Positions 1 through 13,038 are shown, counted from the stretch's first letter. The stretch is DNA of 64,000 nucleotides from Tetraselmis striata (GCA_006384855.1 VCJN01001015.1:62001-126000), one strand, 5' to 3'. Numbers and translations: made by a program. Notes: a model not told the origin generated them from the sequence alone.

Positions 1-3000
1 GTGCAGCTTTGCCCAGTGCCGCTCAGCGCCTGACTCCCTCCATCCCCCGTGTGCCCCCCAGGCGGCGCTGGGCGACCTGAACAAGAAAGGCCTGAACAAG
101 GAGTTTCAGACCAAGGTGTATGCGCTCAACCCTAAGAGCGTGACAATGGGGCAGCTGTACGGGCAGGAGGACCCGGTGAGCAAGGAGTGGACGGACGGCG
201 TGCTGGCGGTGCTGTTCCGCAACGCCACGCGCGACACCAGCCCGGACCGCAAGTGGGTGCTGTTTGACGGCCCCGTGGACGCCATCTGGATCGAGAACAT
301 GAACACCGTGCTGGACGACAACAAGAAGCTGTGCCTCAACAGCGGCGAGATTATTGCCATGCAGGCGAGGCGCCTATTCAGCCCCTGCATATCCCCCCCC
401 CCCCCCCCCCATTCTAGCTCTGTCGAGCGCCAGACAACAGAGCGCCTGCTAACGGAGCGCCTGACAATGGGGCGTCTTGGCGGAGCGCCTGATGACAAAG
501 CGCCTGATGGCGGAGCGCCTCATTGCGATGCGCCGCAGATGTGCTGGGTTGCAGGATGCGGCTGCTCCGCTGGTCGCCCCGCCGAGCTTGGGCGCTGAGC
601 CCCCTTCCCGTGCGCCTGCGCGCAGGGCCTGATGAATATGATCTTCGAGGTGCAAGACCTGGCGGTGGCCTCCCCCGCAACCGTCAGCCGCTGCGGCATG
701 GTGTACATGCAGGCCCAGCTGCTTGGGTGGCGCCCTGTGATGGACAGCTGGCTGGCGACGCTGCCGCCCGGCGTGACGGAGGAGCACCGCGCCCAGATCG
801 CCGCGCTGTTTGACTGGCTGATCCCGCCCGCGCTGCGCATCGCAACCAAGATTGTGCGGCCGACGCTGCCGATGCAGGAGATCAACCTTGCGGTGGCGTG
901 CATGCGGCTGATGGAGGCGCAGCTGGACGAGTTCCGCGACAGCCCCGCCGTGATTGCAGAGATGAACGAGAACATGCAGAGCGTGTGGCTGCAGAGCCTC
1001 TTTCTCTTTGCGCTCGTGTGGAGCTGCGGCGCCAACACGGACGGCGAGGGCCGCAAGACGTTTGACGCCATGCTGCGCCGGCTGCTTGTCAACGACACGC
1101 CGCCGGAGCTCAAGATCTTTGTGAAGGGCGCGCCCGTGAAGGTGACGCAGCTGTTCCCGGAGGGCAAGCTGGTGCACGAGTTTGCGTTTGACAAGGGCCG
1201 CAACAAGTGGGTGCCGTGGCTGGACACGGTGGAGGCCAAGCCACTGGACCCCGAGGCGGAGTACGCCAGCATCGTGGTCCCCACGCTGGACACGGTGCGG
1301 TACACCTTCCTGCTGGACGCGCTGGTGCGCCACGGGCGGCACACCATGCTGGTGGGCCCCACCGGCACCGGCAAGACGGTGTACGTGAAACGCCACCTGC
1401 AGGAGGGGCTCCCCTCGGAGTACACCAGCATGTTCTTCAACTTCTCCGCGCAAACGAGCGCCAACATGACGCAGGACGTCATTGACGGCCGCCTGGACAA
1501 GCGCAAGAAGGGCGTGTACGGGCCACCACCCGGCAAGAAGCTCGTCATGTTTGTGGATGACCTCAACATGCCGCAGGTGGAGACGTACGGAGCGCAGCCG
1601 CCCATCGAGCTGCTGCGCCAGTGGATGGACCACTCGGGCTGGTACGACCGCAAGGAGCTCACGTTCAAGAAGCTGGTCGACATGCAGTTTGTGGCGGCGA
1701 TGGGGCCGCCGGGCGGCGGCCGCAACAGCGTGACCAACCGCTACCTGCGCCACTTCAACGTCATCAGTGTCACGCAGTTCGACACGGCCACCATGAGCAC
1801 CATCTTCACCGCTCTCGTGGAGTGGTGGATGCGCGGGAACGAATACGACCAGGCCATTCTGCGCATGTCCAAGAGCATCGTGGCCGCCACCATCGAGCTG
1901 TACGACCTCAGCCAGAAGCAGCTGCTGCCCACGCCCGCCAAGAGCCACTACACCTTCAACCTGCGCGACGTGAGCAAGGTGGTGCAGGGCATCACGCGCG
2001 CCACCAACACCGTCGAGGACAGCGCGATGATGCTGCGGCTGTGGGCGCACGAGTCGCAGCGCGTGTTTTACGACCGCCTGACGGACGACGAGGACCGCGA
2101 CACGATGGTAGGTTGGCTAATCCAGCTGATGGAGGGCCACTTTCGGGAGAAGCTTAACAAGCTGATTGGCGCGGAGGGCACCGACGTGCCTGCAGTGCGC
2201 GACCGCCTGCGTTACATCATGTTTGCGGACTACATGGTGCCGGGTCAGGACCCCAAGCTGTACACGGAGGTGAAGGAGCACTCGGCTATGGTGGCCATGT
2301 GCAACGAGTACCTGAGCGACCACAACGCAACGAGCAAGAAGCCGATGAACCTGGTGCTGTTCACGTACGCGCTGGAGCACATCAACCGCATCGCGCGCAT
2401 CATCACCAGCCCCGGCGGCAACGCCCTGCTCGTGGGCATGGGCGGCCGCGGGCGCAGCAGCCTGAGCCGGCTGGCGGCCTTCATGGAGGAGTACGAGGTG
2501 TTCAGCATCGAGATCAGCAAGACGTACGGCATGCCTGACTGGCACGACGACATCAAGAAGGTTCTCAAGATGGCGGGCGAGTCCAACAAGAAGGTCGTCT
2601 TTCTGTTTGCCGACACCCAGATCAAGAACGAGACCTTTGTAGAGGACCTCTCCAACCTGCTCAACACATACGAGGTGCCCAACCTGCTGCAGAACAGCGA
2701 CCTCGTCACCGTGTACGAGAACGTTGCGGGCCGCGCCAAGGCCGCCGGGATGGACGGCTCCAAGGAGGCGCTGTACAACTTTTTCCTGCAGGAGGTGCGC
2801 CGCCCCCCCTTCCCCTGTCCCACGTCGCCGCCACTACCGCCGATTGCCTGGTGGTTTATTGGCATGACCCACTTTTTGTCTCACCGCTACTCCTCTGCCC
2901 CCCGTGGCTGTGCTGTCCCGCCCACAGGTCCGACGCAACCTGCACATTGTGATCACATTCAGCCCGATTGGCGACGCCTTCCGCGAGCGACTCCGCAAGT

Positions 3001-6000
3001 TTCCGTCCCTTGTCAACTGCACCACCATCGACTGGTTCACGCAGTGGCCGGACGACGCGCTGCGCAGTGTGGCGACCAGCTTCCTGGCCAACCTGCCGGG
3101 CGTGGAGCCGGAGGTGGTGGCCGCGCTGCCCGAGACGTGTATGGTGATGCAGAACAGCGTGCGCAACCTGGCCACGCGCTTCCTCAACGAGCAGCGGCGC
3201 CACTTTTACGTGACACCCACGGGGTACCTCGACCTGCTCAACAGCTACCTGCGCCTGCTGGGCGAGCGCCAGCGCGACGTCAGCACGGTGAAGAAGCGGT
3301 ACGAGGTGGGCCTGGAGAAGCTCGCGACGACGGAGGCGAGTGTTTCGGGCATGCAGGAGGAGCTCATTGCGCTGCAGCCGCAGCTGGAGGTTGCAACCAA
3401 GGAGACGGAGGCGGCGATGGAGGTCATCGCGGCGGAGACAATCGAGGCGGACAAGGTGAAGGAGGTGGTGAGCAAGGAGGAGGCGATCGCCAGCGCGGAG
3501 GCAGCCAAGGTCAAGGCGGTCAAGGACGAATGCGATGCCGACCTGGCCGAGGCGATGCCCATGCTGGAGGCGGCGCTTAAGGCGCTGGACACGCTCACCA
3601 AGAACGACATCACGGAGGTCAAAGGCATGAAGAGCCCGCCCGCGGGCGTCAAGCTGGTCATGGAGGGCGTCTGCATCATGCGCGGCGTCAAGCCCGTGCG
3701 CGCCAAGGACCCCAACTCAGGCAAGATGGTAGACGACTACTGGGAGGCCAGCAAGAAGCTGCTCATGGAGCCCGACTTTCTGCAGGTGCGGCGCCCTGGC
3801 TGGCGTGCGCTGGCCCTGCCATGACACGGTGACTTTGACTCGAACGCATCCTAGTGGTAGTCATGCCCGCGGCGGACATGCTACAACACAGCCATCGATA
3901 CCAGTACCGGTGTTCATCATCACAGGATCCTCATGTCTACTACTATGATTGCAGCACTCCTACCTTGTCATGATGGCTTTGACTAGCACTTGTCCTTCTT
4001 GTGGTAGTCATGCCCGAAGTAGTCGTGCTATGAAACAGCCATCGATACCAGCCCAGTGTTCAATGTCACAGGATCCGCATGTCCAGTATGGTGATTGTAC
4101 CACTCCTGCTTTGTCATGATGACTCGCACTAGGATTGCCGTGCGTGGTCATCGCCCTATCCATGATGTGACTGTCACAACAGATGGTCTCATTGTGAATC
4201 TGCGGCTCGCTTGGGCTGCGCTGTGCGCTGACTTGCATGCGTCCACGCGGAGCACAGGTGCTGAAGGACTACGACAAGGACCACATCCCCACGGCCACGA
4301 TCTCCAAGATCCGCGTGTATGTGGAGAACCCCGACTTTGAGCCCAGCAAGATCCTGAGCGTGTCCAAGGCGGCGTACGGCCTCTGCTGCTGGGTGCGCGC
4401 CATGGAGGCGTACGACCGCGTGGTCAAGGTGGTGGAGCCCAAGAAGATCAAGCTCGCCGGTGCTGAAAAGGAGCTGGCGGTGGTGATGGGCGCGCTGGCG
4501 GAGAAGCAGGCGGCGCTGAAGGAGGTGCTGGACAAGCTGCAGGCGCTGGACGACGACCTCACGGCTAAGAAGAACAACAAGGAGAGCCTCAACCAGCAGG
4601 TGCACATGTGCGGCGTCAAGCTTGACCGCGCGCAGAAGCTCATCACGGGGCTGGGCGGCGAGAAGACGCGCTGGACGGCCGCCGCGGAGCGCCTGGGCAG
4701 GGAGTACCACACCCTCACCGGCGACGTGCTGCTCGCCGCGGCCCAGATCGCGTACCTTGGCCCCTTCACCGCTTCGTACCGGAACGACGTGTGCCAGCTG
4801 TGGGTGGCGGAGCTGGAGAGCCGCGGAATCCCCTGCACGCCCGGCTTCAAGCTCGAGACGGTGCTGGGCGACCCGGTGCTCACCCGGCAGTGGAACCTGT
4901 ACGGCCTTCCCAAGGACGGCTTCTCTGCGGAGAACGGCACCTGCATGTACCGCGGCTCGCGCTGGCCGCTCTGCATTGACCCGCAGGGCGCGGCCAACAA
5001 GTTCATCCGCAACATGGAGAAGGACCGCGGCCTCATTGTGGTCAAGCTGACCGACGCCAACTTCCTGCGCACGCTGGAGAACGCAATGCCGTTTGGCAAG
5101 CCGGTGCTGATGGAGAACGTGGGCGAGGCCCTGGACGCCAGCTTGGAGAGCCTGCTACTGAAGCAGACGTTCAAGCAGGGCGGCGCAACGTGCATTAAGC
5201 TGGGCGATGCGGTCGTCGAGTTTGCGGACGACTTCAAGTTTTATATCACTACCAAGCTGCGCAACCCGCACTACTCGCCGGAGCTGTGTACCAAGGTAAC
5301 CCCACCCCCCGTTCGAAAAGATGTACCTATCGATGCGGTACATTAATACCAACTCTCAAACAATGAACTTCCGCCGTCCCTCTTGTCAAGAGACCTGTCT
5401 GACTGGCGGACTCAACAGTCTATAAGAATGGAAGTTAAGCAATCAGGAATGGAATGGAATAGAATATGTGTTGATAGTTTTACTATTCTGAAAGGAAACT
5501 GACAGGTACATCTGAGTCGTATTACAAATCGATTTTGGAACGCTCTCAGTACATTGCTTGAGTTTGCACTGCCCCTTTGTCAAGGAACAGAACACATACA
5601 TTGTTTGAAACTAGATAGCGCTACCGGTAGGCACAACGGTAAGACGACGAAATAATCATGCTGGCAGCGATAACTACGCTATGTTATTAAGTAATCCTTG
5701 TGCTTCCGCGTCGGATCGTATTGGATCCAATACCATAGTAATCCTTGCACAGTAAATAAATAAACACATATGCAACGCGTATATATACATATACTTGTGA
5801 GGACTACATAGCGTGTTTGGTAAGGATTAACAACGCCATTCATTCAGGTGTAGACATGAATGATCAAATAATCCTTAGTACTGCTTGTAAACGACCTATT
5901 ACAATGGAGCTTCTGGGATACTAAGAATAAGAGAATAAAGCACCATAATATAGTAGTAATAAAAGAGACGCTGGAAGGGTGGCAAATTAAACACGACCAG

Positions 6001-9000
6001 GCACCGCAGTTGAAAAGTGTTTTTACGCCTACACGCTGGTATGGACTAACCGTGGCTGTGCCGGCGCGCAGGTGAGCCTGCTCAACTTCATGACGACGCC
6101 GGAGGGGCTGCAAGACCAGCTGCTTGGCATCGTGGTGGCCAAGGAGCGGCCTGACCTGGAGGAGGAGAAGAACAAGCTGCTGGTGAGCGGCACCGAGAAC
6201 AAGAGGAAGCTGCAGGACATCGAGGACCAGATCTTGAAGATCCTGTCGAGCAGCGAGGGCAACATCCTGGAGGACGAGGCCGCGGTAAACGTTCTGCAGA
6301 GCAGTAAGGTCCTGGCGGACGACATCAACGAGAAGCAGAAGATTGCGGACGAGACGGAGATCAAGATCGACGAGGCGCGCTCGGGCTACACCAGTGTCGC
6401 CTGGCACTCGGCCATCCTCTACTTTTGCGTGGTGGACCTGGGCAACATTGACCCCATGTACCAGTACTCCCTGCCCTGGTTTGTCAACCTCTTCAACCGC
6501 GCCATCAGTGAGAGCCAGCAGAGCGACGAGCTGGAGATCCGGCTGCAGCTGCTCAACGACTTCTTCACGTTCCTGCTCTATCAGAACGTGTGCCGGTCGC
6601 TGTTCGAGAAGGACAAGCTGCTGTTTGCGTTCCACCTGGCCAGCCGGCTGCAGACGGAGCACGGCAAGATGCGGCCGGCGGAGCTGCGCTTCCTGCTGAC
6701 TGGCGGCGTGGCGATGGGCGAGCTGCCTGCGGCCAACCCAGCGCCCGACTGGCTCAGCGACAAGAGCTGGGGCGAGCTGTGCCGCGCCAGCGCCCTGTCG
6801 GCCGGCGAGGACAATGACGTGTGGGCTGGCCTGTACGCCGACGTGGCCGCAGCGCCGGACGACTGGCGGCGCATCTACGACAGCCTGGAGCCAGATACGG
6901 AGCCGCTGCCTGAGCCGTGGCACGGCAAGCTGGACCTGTTCCAGCGCATTGTGGTGCTGCGCTGCATGCGCCCCGACAAAGCCATCCCCGCGCTGACGCA
7001 CTACGTGGCGGAGGTGATGGGCAAGCGCTTTGTGGAGCCGATGCCGTTTGCCCTGGAGCCGTGCTACAACGACTCCAACTCCACCACGCCGCTTGTATTT
7101 GTGCTCTCGCCGGGGTCTGACCCAATGGCGAACTTGCTCAAGTTTGCGGACGACCGCGAGATCAAGGTGGAGGGCGTGAGCCTTGGGCAAGGGCAGGGCC
7201 CTGTCGCGCAGCGCACCTTGGAGCAGGGCATGAAGGAGGGTTTCTGGGTGGTGCTACAGAACTGCCACCTCGCCAAGAGCTTTCTGCCGCAGCTGGAGCT
7301 GTTCTGCGAGCAGCAGCTGGTGCCGGAGAACACGCACCAGAAGTTCCGCCTCTGGCTCACCTCGTACCCTTCCGATATCTTCCCCGTGCCCATCCTGGAG
7401 AACAGTGTGAAGATCACAAACGAGCCGCCAAAGGTGTGCCCCCGCCTCCCCCCCCCCCCCCCCCCCCCCAGCCCTCCCCCGCCCTCCCCCGCCACCTTGG
7501 GCTTCTGGCTGTGTACCGCATTTTTCGGGCTAGCTAGCAGCTTCCTGGAGCACAGCGCCAATGATTGCGCCGACGCATGTCGCACCTGGTCGCCCCGCCC
7601 TCCTTTTGCGCAGGGATTGCGCGCAGGGATGTTTCGCACCTTTGGAAGCGACCCGCTGTCCGACCCTGAGTTTTTCGACACCTGCACGAAGGACGCCGAG
7701 TTCCGGAAACTCATCTTTGGGCTTGCGTTTTTCCACTCGATTGTGCAAGAACGGCGCAAGTTTGGGCCCATCGGCTGGAACATCCCGTACGAGTTCAATG
7801 AGAACGACCTGCGGATCAGCGTGCGTCAGCTCAAGATGTTCCTCGACGAGTTCCCTGACGTCCCGTATGACACGCTGTGCTATACCGCGGGCGAGTGCAA
7901 CTATGGCGGCAAGGTGACGGACGGGCACGATCGGCACACGCTGATGACCATTCTGGACACGTACTACACACCCAGGATGATGGACGACGACTACAAGCTG
8001 TCAGCCAGCGGGACGTACTACGCGCCCCCCAAGATGGAGTACAAGGGCTACCTGGAGTACATCAACAGCCTGCCACTCATCGCTCAGCCTGAGGTGTTTG
8101 GGCTGCATGCCAACGCGGATATGACGAAGGACATGCAGGAGACCAACCTATTGTTAGACAGCTTGCTGCTGACGCAGAGCCGTGACGCCGCCGGTGGCGG
8201 CAAGAGCCCGGAGGAGATCATCGGCGAGGTGGCCGCCGACATCCTGGACAACTTGCCCCCTAACTTCGACACCGAGGCTGTGGCGCGCAAGTACCCGCAG
8301 GACTACTACGACAGCATGAACACCGTGCTGGTGCAGGAGCTTGGGCGCTGCAACAACCTGCTGACGCGTGTGCGCTCTACGCTTGTCAACCTGGGCAAGG
8401 CGGTCAAGGGTCTGGCGCTCATGAGCGCGGACCTAGACGCCATGGGGCAGGCACTCTTCAACGGCAAGGTTCCTGAGCTGTGGCTCAAGGTGTCCTACCC
8501 CAGCCTCAAGCCGCTGGGCCCCTACGTGGCCGAGCTCCATGAGCGCGTTGAGGAGTTTGCGCGATGGGTAGATGGCGGGTCGCCCACCGTCTTCTGGCTC
8601 TCGGGCTTCTTCTTCACGCAGGCGTTCATGACCGGCGCGCGCCAGAACTTCGCGCGGAAGTTCAAGATCCCCATTGACGAGATCGACTTTGACTTTGTCG
8701 TCAGGGACGGGGAGGACGACTGCGCGCAGCCCCCGGAGAACGGCGTTTACGTGCGCGGCCTGTTCCTGGAGGGCTGCCGCTGGGACTACGACACGCACGT
8801 GCTGGGGGAGAGCGAGCCCAAGGTGCTGTTCACAGCGATGCCAAACATCTGGATGCTGCCCGCCGAGATCAAGAACTTCCGCGAGTTCAAAAACTACAAC
8901 TGCCCCATGTACAAAACCTCAGCGCGCCGCGGCATTCTGTCCACCACCGGCCACTCCACCAACTTTGTCATGGACGTGCGCGTGCCCAGTGACCAGCATG

Positions 9001-9053
9001 ACTCGCACTGGACCAAGCGCGGCGTGGCACTCATTTGCAGCCTGGACAATTAG
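1..9053 (+). CDS. axonemal dynein heavy chain, inner-arm type, 3' part (six exons)
   Basis: Motor subunit of an axonemal dynein, which hydrolyses ATP to slide outer-doublet microtubules. Exons, all joined in phase: 62-364, 626-2794, 2928-3785, 4258-5295, 6072-7433, 7614-9053 (stop TAG); together 2389 codons, so the tail, AAA1 and part of AAA2 (roughly 1,700-2,000 residues in the family) lie upstream of the window. Seen in order: the AAA2 Walker B region (LFDGPVD, residue ~68); AAA3 P-loop GPTGTGKT (~345) and Walker B FVDDLNMP (~410); AAA4 P-loop GMGGRGRSS (~705); stalk coiled coil and microtubule-binding tip spanning the exon 3/4 join; AAA5; AAA6; and the C-terminal domain ending in CSLDN. 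The C-terminal wording resembles single-headed inner-arm chains (DNAH3/7/12 class); the exact isoform is uncertain. Intron 365-625 uses a GC donor. Confidence 0.95.
365..625 (+). other. dynein intron with GC donor, poly-C run and minisatellite
   Basis: The exon ends ...ATG CAG and the intron opens GCGAGG, so this is a GC-AG intron; its removal joins IIAMQ to GLMNMIFEV in phase, as in other dynein heavy chains. It contains a C run at about 391-408 and, from about 424 to 535, six or more imperfect copies of a roughly 17-base unit built around gagcgcctgatgacaa. Confidence 0.8.
3854..4126 (+). repeat. diverged 147-base tandem duplication in a dynein intron
   Basis: Within intron 3786-4257, the sequence beginning gtggtagtcatgcccg at 3854 starts again at 4001. 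Matching blocks follow in the same order in both units (cagccatcgataccag, cacaggatcc, ttgtcatgatg), so this is an old tandem duplication. The rest of the intron shows nothing else. Confidence 0.75.
5598..6042 (+). repeat. intronic dispersed repeat, copy 1 (dynein intron 5296-6071)
   Basis: This AT-rich stretch is clearly homologous to 41821-42281, which lies in an intron of the acylaminoacyl-peptidase gene, in the same orientation relative to transcription. Shared landmarks in order: acattgtttgaaa, tttggtaagga, ataatccttagtac, aagaataa and cacgct. The similarity stops 30-45 bases before the splice acceptor. No coding capacity is visible. It is either a non-autonomous element that favours introns or a mobile intron-like sequence. 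Confidence 0.75.
7434..7613 (+). other. stop-free 180-base dynein intron
   Basis: Donor GTGTGC after ...NEPPK and acceptor TTTTGCGCAG before [10 protein letters not shown]. The length is a multiple of three and there is no in-frame stop, so 6072-9053 reads as one open frame. The intervening residues are a proline run from a poly-C tract followed by unrelated sequence, and removing them restores normal dynein spacing, so I treat it as an intron. Confidence 0.8.
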
Positions 9054-11775
9054 CCCCCCCTCCCCCTCCCCCCCTCCCTCCCCAACCTCATTCATATTTA
9101 GGAGCTGCGCGCGCACCCAAGCCCTGCGCTGGGACACCGCCATGTATGGTAGTGCAGCGATGGTGTGCACACTTCCACTGCTGCGCTGCCCGCCAGCGCT
9201 CAGTGATGCGAATCCAATTTGTAACGAACAAAGCAACAATCTCACACTTGTGCTGTTGCGCCAGCCAAGCTTGCCTGGCTGTACACTCTGCCATGCGATT
9301 CATTGTGCTACCGTGCCAAATCTTGAGGCCCGTGAAATGTGGCCATGCACTTGTACCGCGTACCAACCAATGTGTATGCTGTGTGACGAGAATCCTACTT
9401 GTGTTAGTTGCTGTGTAGTTTTCTGGTTGTGATGTGTAATATTATTGGCATAGTCGCTATGCTGCGGGTAGGCGCTATAGCACAAATCGTCTTGCCACAT
9501 CGTGCTGATATTACTGGCATGATATAATAATAATACATAGCAGGAGCGCAAGGCAGACAGCTGCAGTTACAGCTCCCTTCCACATAAGTATGGGGGTTGC
9601 GAAATTGATCGACATGCGCCTGTGCGGCTACACTGAGGCCATAGTGCGCGTGTGCATGCATGATACTTGGGGTTGTACAGCTTGAAGGAAATGCTACGAG
9701 AGCGTGATACGCCCGACATTGCTGAGCGTTAGCCGTTGCGGTACATTTTCATTTAGGTAAAAGTGCTTGTGGCGCTTACTAGCGCTTCAAAAGCACAAAT
9801 CGCGCCATCTGTGTGCATATAAGCATGGGACACCACTGCCCCCGTACGCATACCACATCGCACTGGGTATGATAGCTATCCGCAATGCGCGTATGGCACT
9901 ATGGCAGAGAAATTGTTCATTCAGGATATAGGAAGCCCTATGCGTAGATTCCGCTGGTCTACAGCAGGCAAAATTATATAGACAATATGCTTTTGTCATC
10001 GTTGCATTATATCGCATATGCGCAAAGCTGGGGAGTATGGTTCTCGCGGCCTCATTGCTGTAGGGCAAAGATTATTCATATATATGATTATTGTCGCAAT
10101 GTGCACGGCCGCGTGCCCACAGCGCGCCATCATGAGCCGAGTAGCACGTGAATGGCGAGCACTTTTATGCGTCGTTGCTGGTAACTCGGAAAATGCTGTG
10201 AAACGGGTGAGGACGATCAGGTGGGGCGGCTGTGTATAATACGCGGGCAGCACGCGAGCATCGCTCAAGGGGAGCATGAGCTAAGTATGAGTGGTTCGTG
10301 CACGAGTACACCTAACATACTGTCATGCCAGTACCGTTTATCAGGTTTTGATATATTCTTGGCATAAAGTTTCAGTGGTACGTTCATATGTGGTGACAAC
10401 ACGCTGTCACATACATCCAAGATCGACCCTTTGTTCCAAAAAATCTCATGAAGTACCTAGACAACCTCAGACAGCCGTCGTAGTTATTGAGTATGAGAGG
10501 ATGGTAGCCATGCTCGCGTTGATTTTAGCAATGTTCTTCATTGAAATGTTTCTGACGTTATTTTCTCGCAAAAACGCTCTAAGCAATGCCGTGAATTGAG
10601 AGCTGCTGCACGACAAGGCAGCACTACTGCATTGGCGACGGTCGGTATTCATCACGCCACGTCATGCATGGGCGCAGGTAGACCAATATGGCCCCACGTC
10701 AGCCAATAACGTCCAAGGAGACCTGGCATCCTGCTGATATGTTTCTCGCCCATCCATGGCCACCCCATCATGCAATTGTTTATGCATACGCGGCGGCATG
10801 CGTGGGGCATAAATCCCAGTTGTTGCAGGGGCGGTGCTGCTGGCGGAAACGCTCAATGTAGCGAAAACACCACTCATGTATGGAACTTGCCGGGGCCATA
10901 AGGCTTGCTAAGACTATATGGTGATGGATAAAGGCGAACATACATGTAGTGCACCATTCGAGAGTGTCAGTAGGTCAGCGTAAACCCTATATTCACACGC
11001 AGCCCTAATACTAGGAAGTTCAGATTCGACGGAAAAAAGGCATGGGACTTATATAGTGTGGAGGGACTACATATTCGATTGTGAAAATTCTACCATATAT
11101 AAATCATAATTTGGGATAGTGAAATAGTGAATCGCAATTGGGTCAATACTTGTTGCTGCGCCGCATTTAACTGCTGCCCGCCGTACAACTTATTCATCGC
11201 GCGTTGCTGCTCGTACTCGTCTTGGCGTATAATATAGCAACGTACACCTGCCCACACGTATGGCCCCCTGCTTGTCGATCATCAATTGTATATTGGCCCA
11301 TTATCAGCCCCCGCCTTCGTTTCCGGTCGCGCCCTTCCATGTGCCATACGTGAAGTTGACATCATGCGTTGGGCAACCCTAAATACCGTTTGTTGTGCTC
11401 TCGTTGTAAAAGCCATGCGTGTGCGTGTCATTGTTCAGGGTTAGGTAATGAATTTGATAATCCAATGCCACGAGGGCACGATTATGTATGTACCAAGTAT
11501 ATGCGTTCTATGTGTAGTACGGCTGCACACCAAGAGTTAGCTCGATTATGTGGAACACATTCACAAATGCGCGCTCTCCCCGCCGTCGGCATGGAAGCAA
11601 GTGAGCAGTACCCGCAAAACGGCCAATACTGCAAATTAAGGCCTGCTCCAAAGCTAGCATCGGGGGTTGCACCCCTGCGCAGTACGGGATGAAGCCCGGC
11701 TCTACCAATCGCGCATTGAATATGCGGACAGCGGCTGCAGTCTCTACAGTACAACGTCCGTTTAGGCCGACTCTC
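9054..11775. other. dynein 3' UTR and long intergenic stretch
   Basis: TGTAA motifs at 9219 and about 9434 lie 165 and 380 bases after the dynein stop and are candidate poly(A) signals. The remainder is AT-richer than the exons, has only short scattered open frames with no recognisable domain, and shows no RNA gene that I can support. Confidence 0.5.
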
Positions 11776-11915
11776 TGTACCCGGCCGCAGCCGTAAATAT
11801 TAGTAAGGGTACCGGTACGAAATTTACGATTCGTTGCGAGCCGTACGAGCCTGTTTAGGGTTCTACCTGTACGAGCCGGCGTAGTCGGCGGTAAACACCA
11901 TACTATCAGAAAGGT

Positions 11916-11988
11916 ACATCCCTTGTCCGCTCGGTAGAGCGGTCGTCTCGTGTGCGAGAGGTACCGGGTTCGATTCCTGGCCGATGTA
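11916..11988 (+). ncRNA. tRNA-like sequence (tRNA-derived SINE head or decayed tRNA)
   Basis: A D-arm-like hairpin (CCGC, loop TCGGTAGA, GCGG at 11926-11943) is followed by a near-perfect B box, GGTTCGATTCC at 11967-11977, set in a five-base-pair T stem. Five of seven acceptor-stem pairs can form. The anticodon arm does not fold with a seven-base loop, so a working tRNA is unlikely. A second B-box-like word (GGGTTCGAATG) occurs near 12048. A Pol III-type SINE head fits best. Confidence 0.45.
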
Positions 11989-12720
11989 TTTCGGCAATAT
12001 CGGCCCGGCGTGTCCCGGGTTTACTCGGTTGATGCATTAGCCCTTCGGGGTTCGAATGAGGCAATGGTCTATGGGCTATGCCAGACCTACGACTGCAGTT
12101 GGCGCACGAGGTCAAGTGCTGGGGCGGCTTCGGCCGATGTCCCGGGGCGAACTTTTACTATCAGACCGAACCGTATTAACCGTAAATATTCCTTTTTTGG
12201 TGATTTCCTGATATATCGCCTTCTGCTGCTAGCTCGTGTAAGTATATGTATTAACCGTAGTAAATCGCTGATATTTGCGGCTGAAGATTTGCGGCCGGCC
12301 GCGCCAGCCGCAAATATGGCCATACTTGCGGCTGTCGAAAATCGGCGTTAGGTAGTCCGCCAGACGTAAATCGAAATAGTACTTAGCGCTTAACATATAT
12401 TCTGCACGATGTACACAGCAACCACAAATCTCCAGTAGGCGCGGACGACGCCCGCCGCCCGCCCACAGCGCGCCCCCGCCCCCCCCCCCCCCCCCCCCCC
12501 CCCCCCGTCCCGCCCAGCGGTCACCCCAACGATCGCGCATGATGGCGCGCTCATGGCACCATGCCGAGTCAAAGAGTTTGAGCTTCCGAACTCTAAAAAC
12601 CATGTGCTTTCGTCGGCGAGGCGCAGTCAAACTTCCATCTTCATCTCGTGCCATTCTTGACGCCCTCCTCCCACGATCCTCGTCACACGGGCGCAGCGCC
12701 CACACACATCGCCCGTCGCC

Positions 12721-13038
12721 ATGGCCGCCGTCTCGCCCCAGGACATGACTCCTCACCTCAATGAGGCCGGGCAGGCAGGCGAGTCTATCAAATAGCTGGA
12801 GGAGGAGGAACTCGTCGAAGAGGAGTATGGCAACGGTGGTAGCGACGATGGCCATGGCGACCAAGAGGATGGCGACGAGGATCCTGACGATGACCATCAT
12901 GGGGACTCCCGGCGGGAGCGACGTATTGACGGTTGCTCCAGGATTCCAAACCGCACCTGCGTTGCGGCCGTCCGCAGCCGTGAACAACCGGCAAAATTTG
13001 CGATTCGTACGGATTTCCCGTACCCGGATACGTATTAA
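12721..13038 (+). pseudogene. broken acidic reading frame, unrecognised
   Basis: An ATG in good context (gtcgccATGg) opens a frame reading MAAVSPQDMTPHLNEAG. It meets one TAG after 24 codons and then continues open with a strongly acidic stretch (LEEEELVEEEYG, then D/E/G/H-rich) to about 13038. This could be the remnant of a transposon-encoded protein or an acidic host-gene fragment. No family was recognised. Confidence 0.25.

Noticed and set aside
449-2050. Long reverse-strand open frame (533 codons) opposite the dynein exons
   Set aside because: It is a composition shadow: the forward strand encodes conserved dynein across the same bases, and the reverse product is low-complexity with no domain.
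4237-4257. ATG at 4237 as the start of a separate gene covering 4237-5346
   Set aside because: The frame is the fourth dynein exon; the acceptor at 4256-4257 and continuity with the stalk show it is internal.
6072-9053. Reading 6072-9053 as a single 993-codon exon
   Set aside because: The 180-base stretch 7434-7613 has splice signals and adds unrelated, proline-run sequence in the middle of conserved dynein.
11916-11988. A functional tRNA gene
   Set aside because: The anticodon arm cannot form a five-pair stem with a seven-base loop, and two acceptor pairs mismatch; only the D-arm-like hairpin and B box are good.
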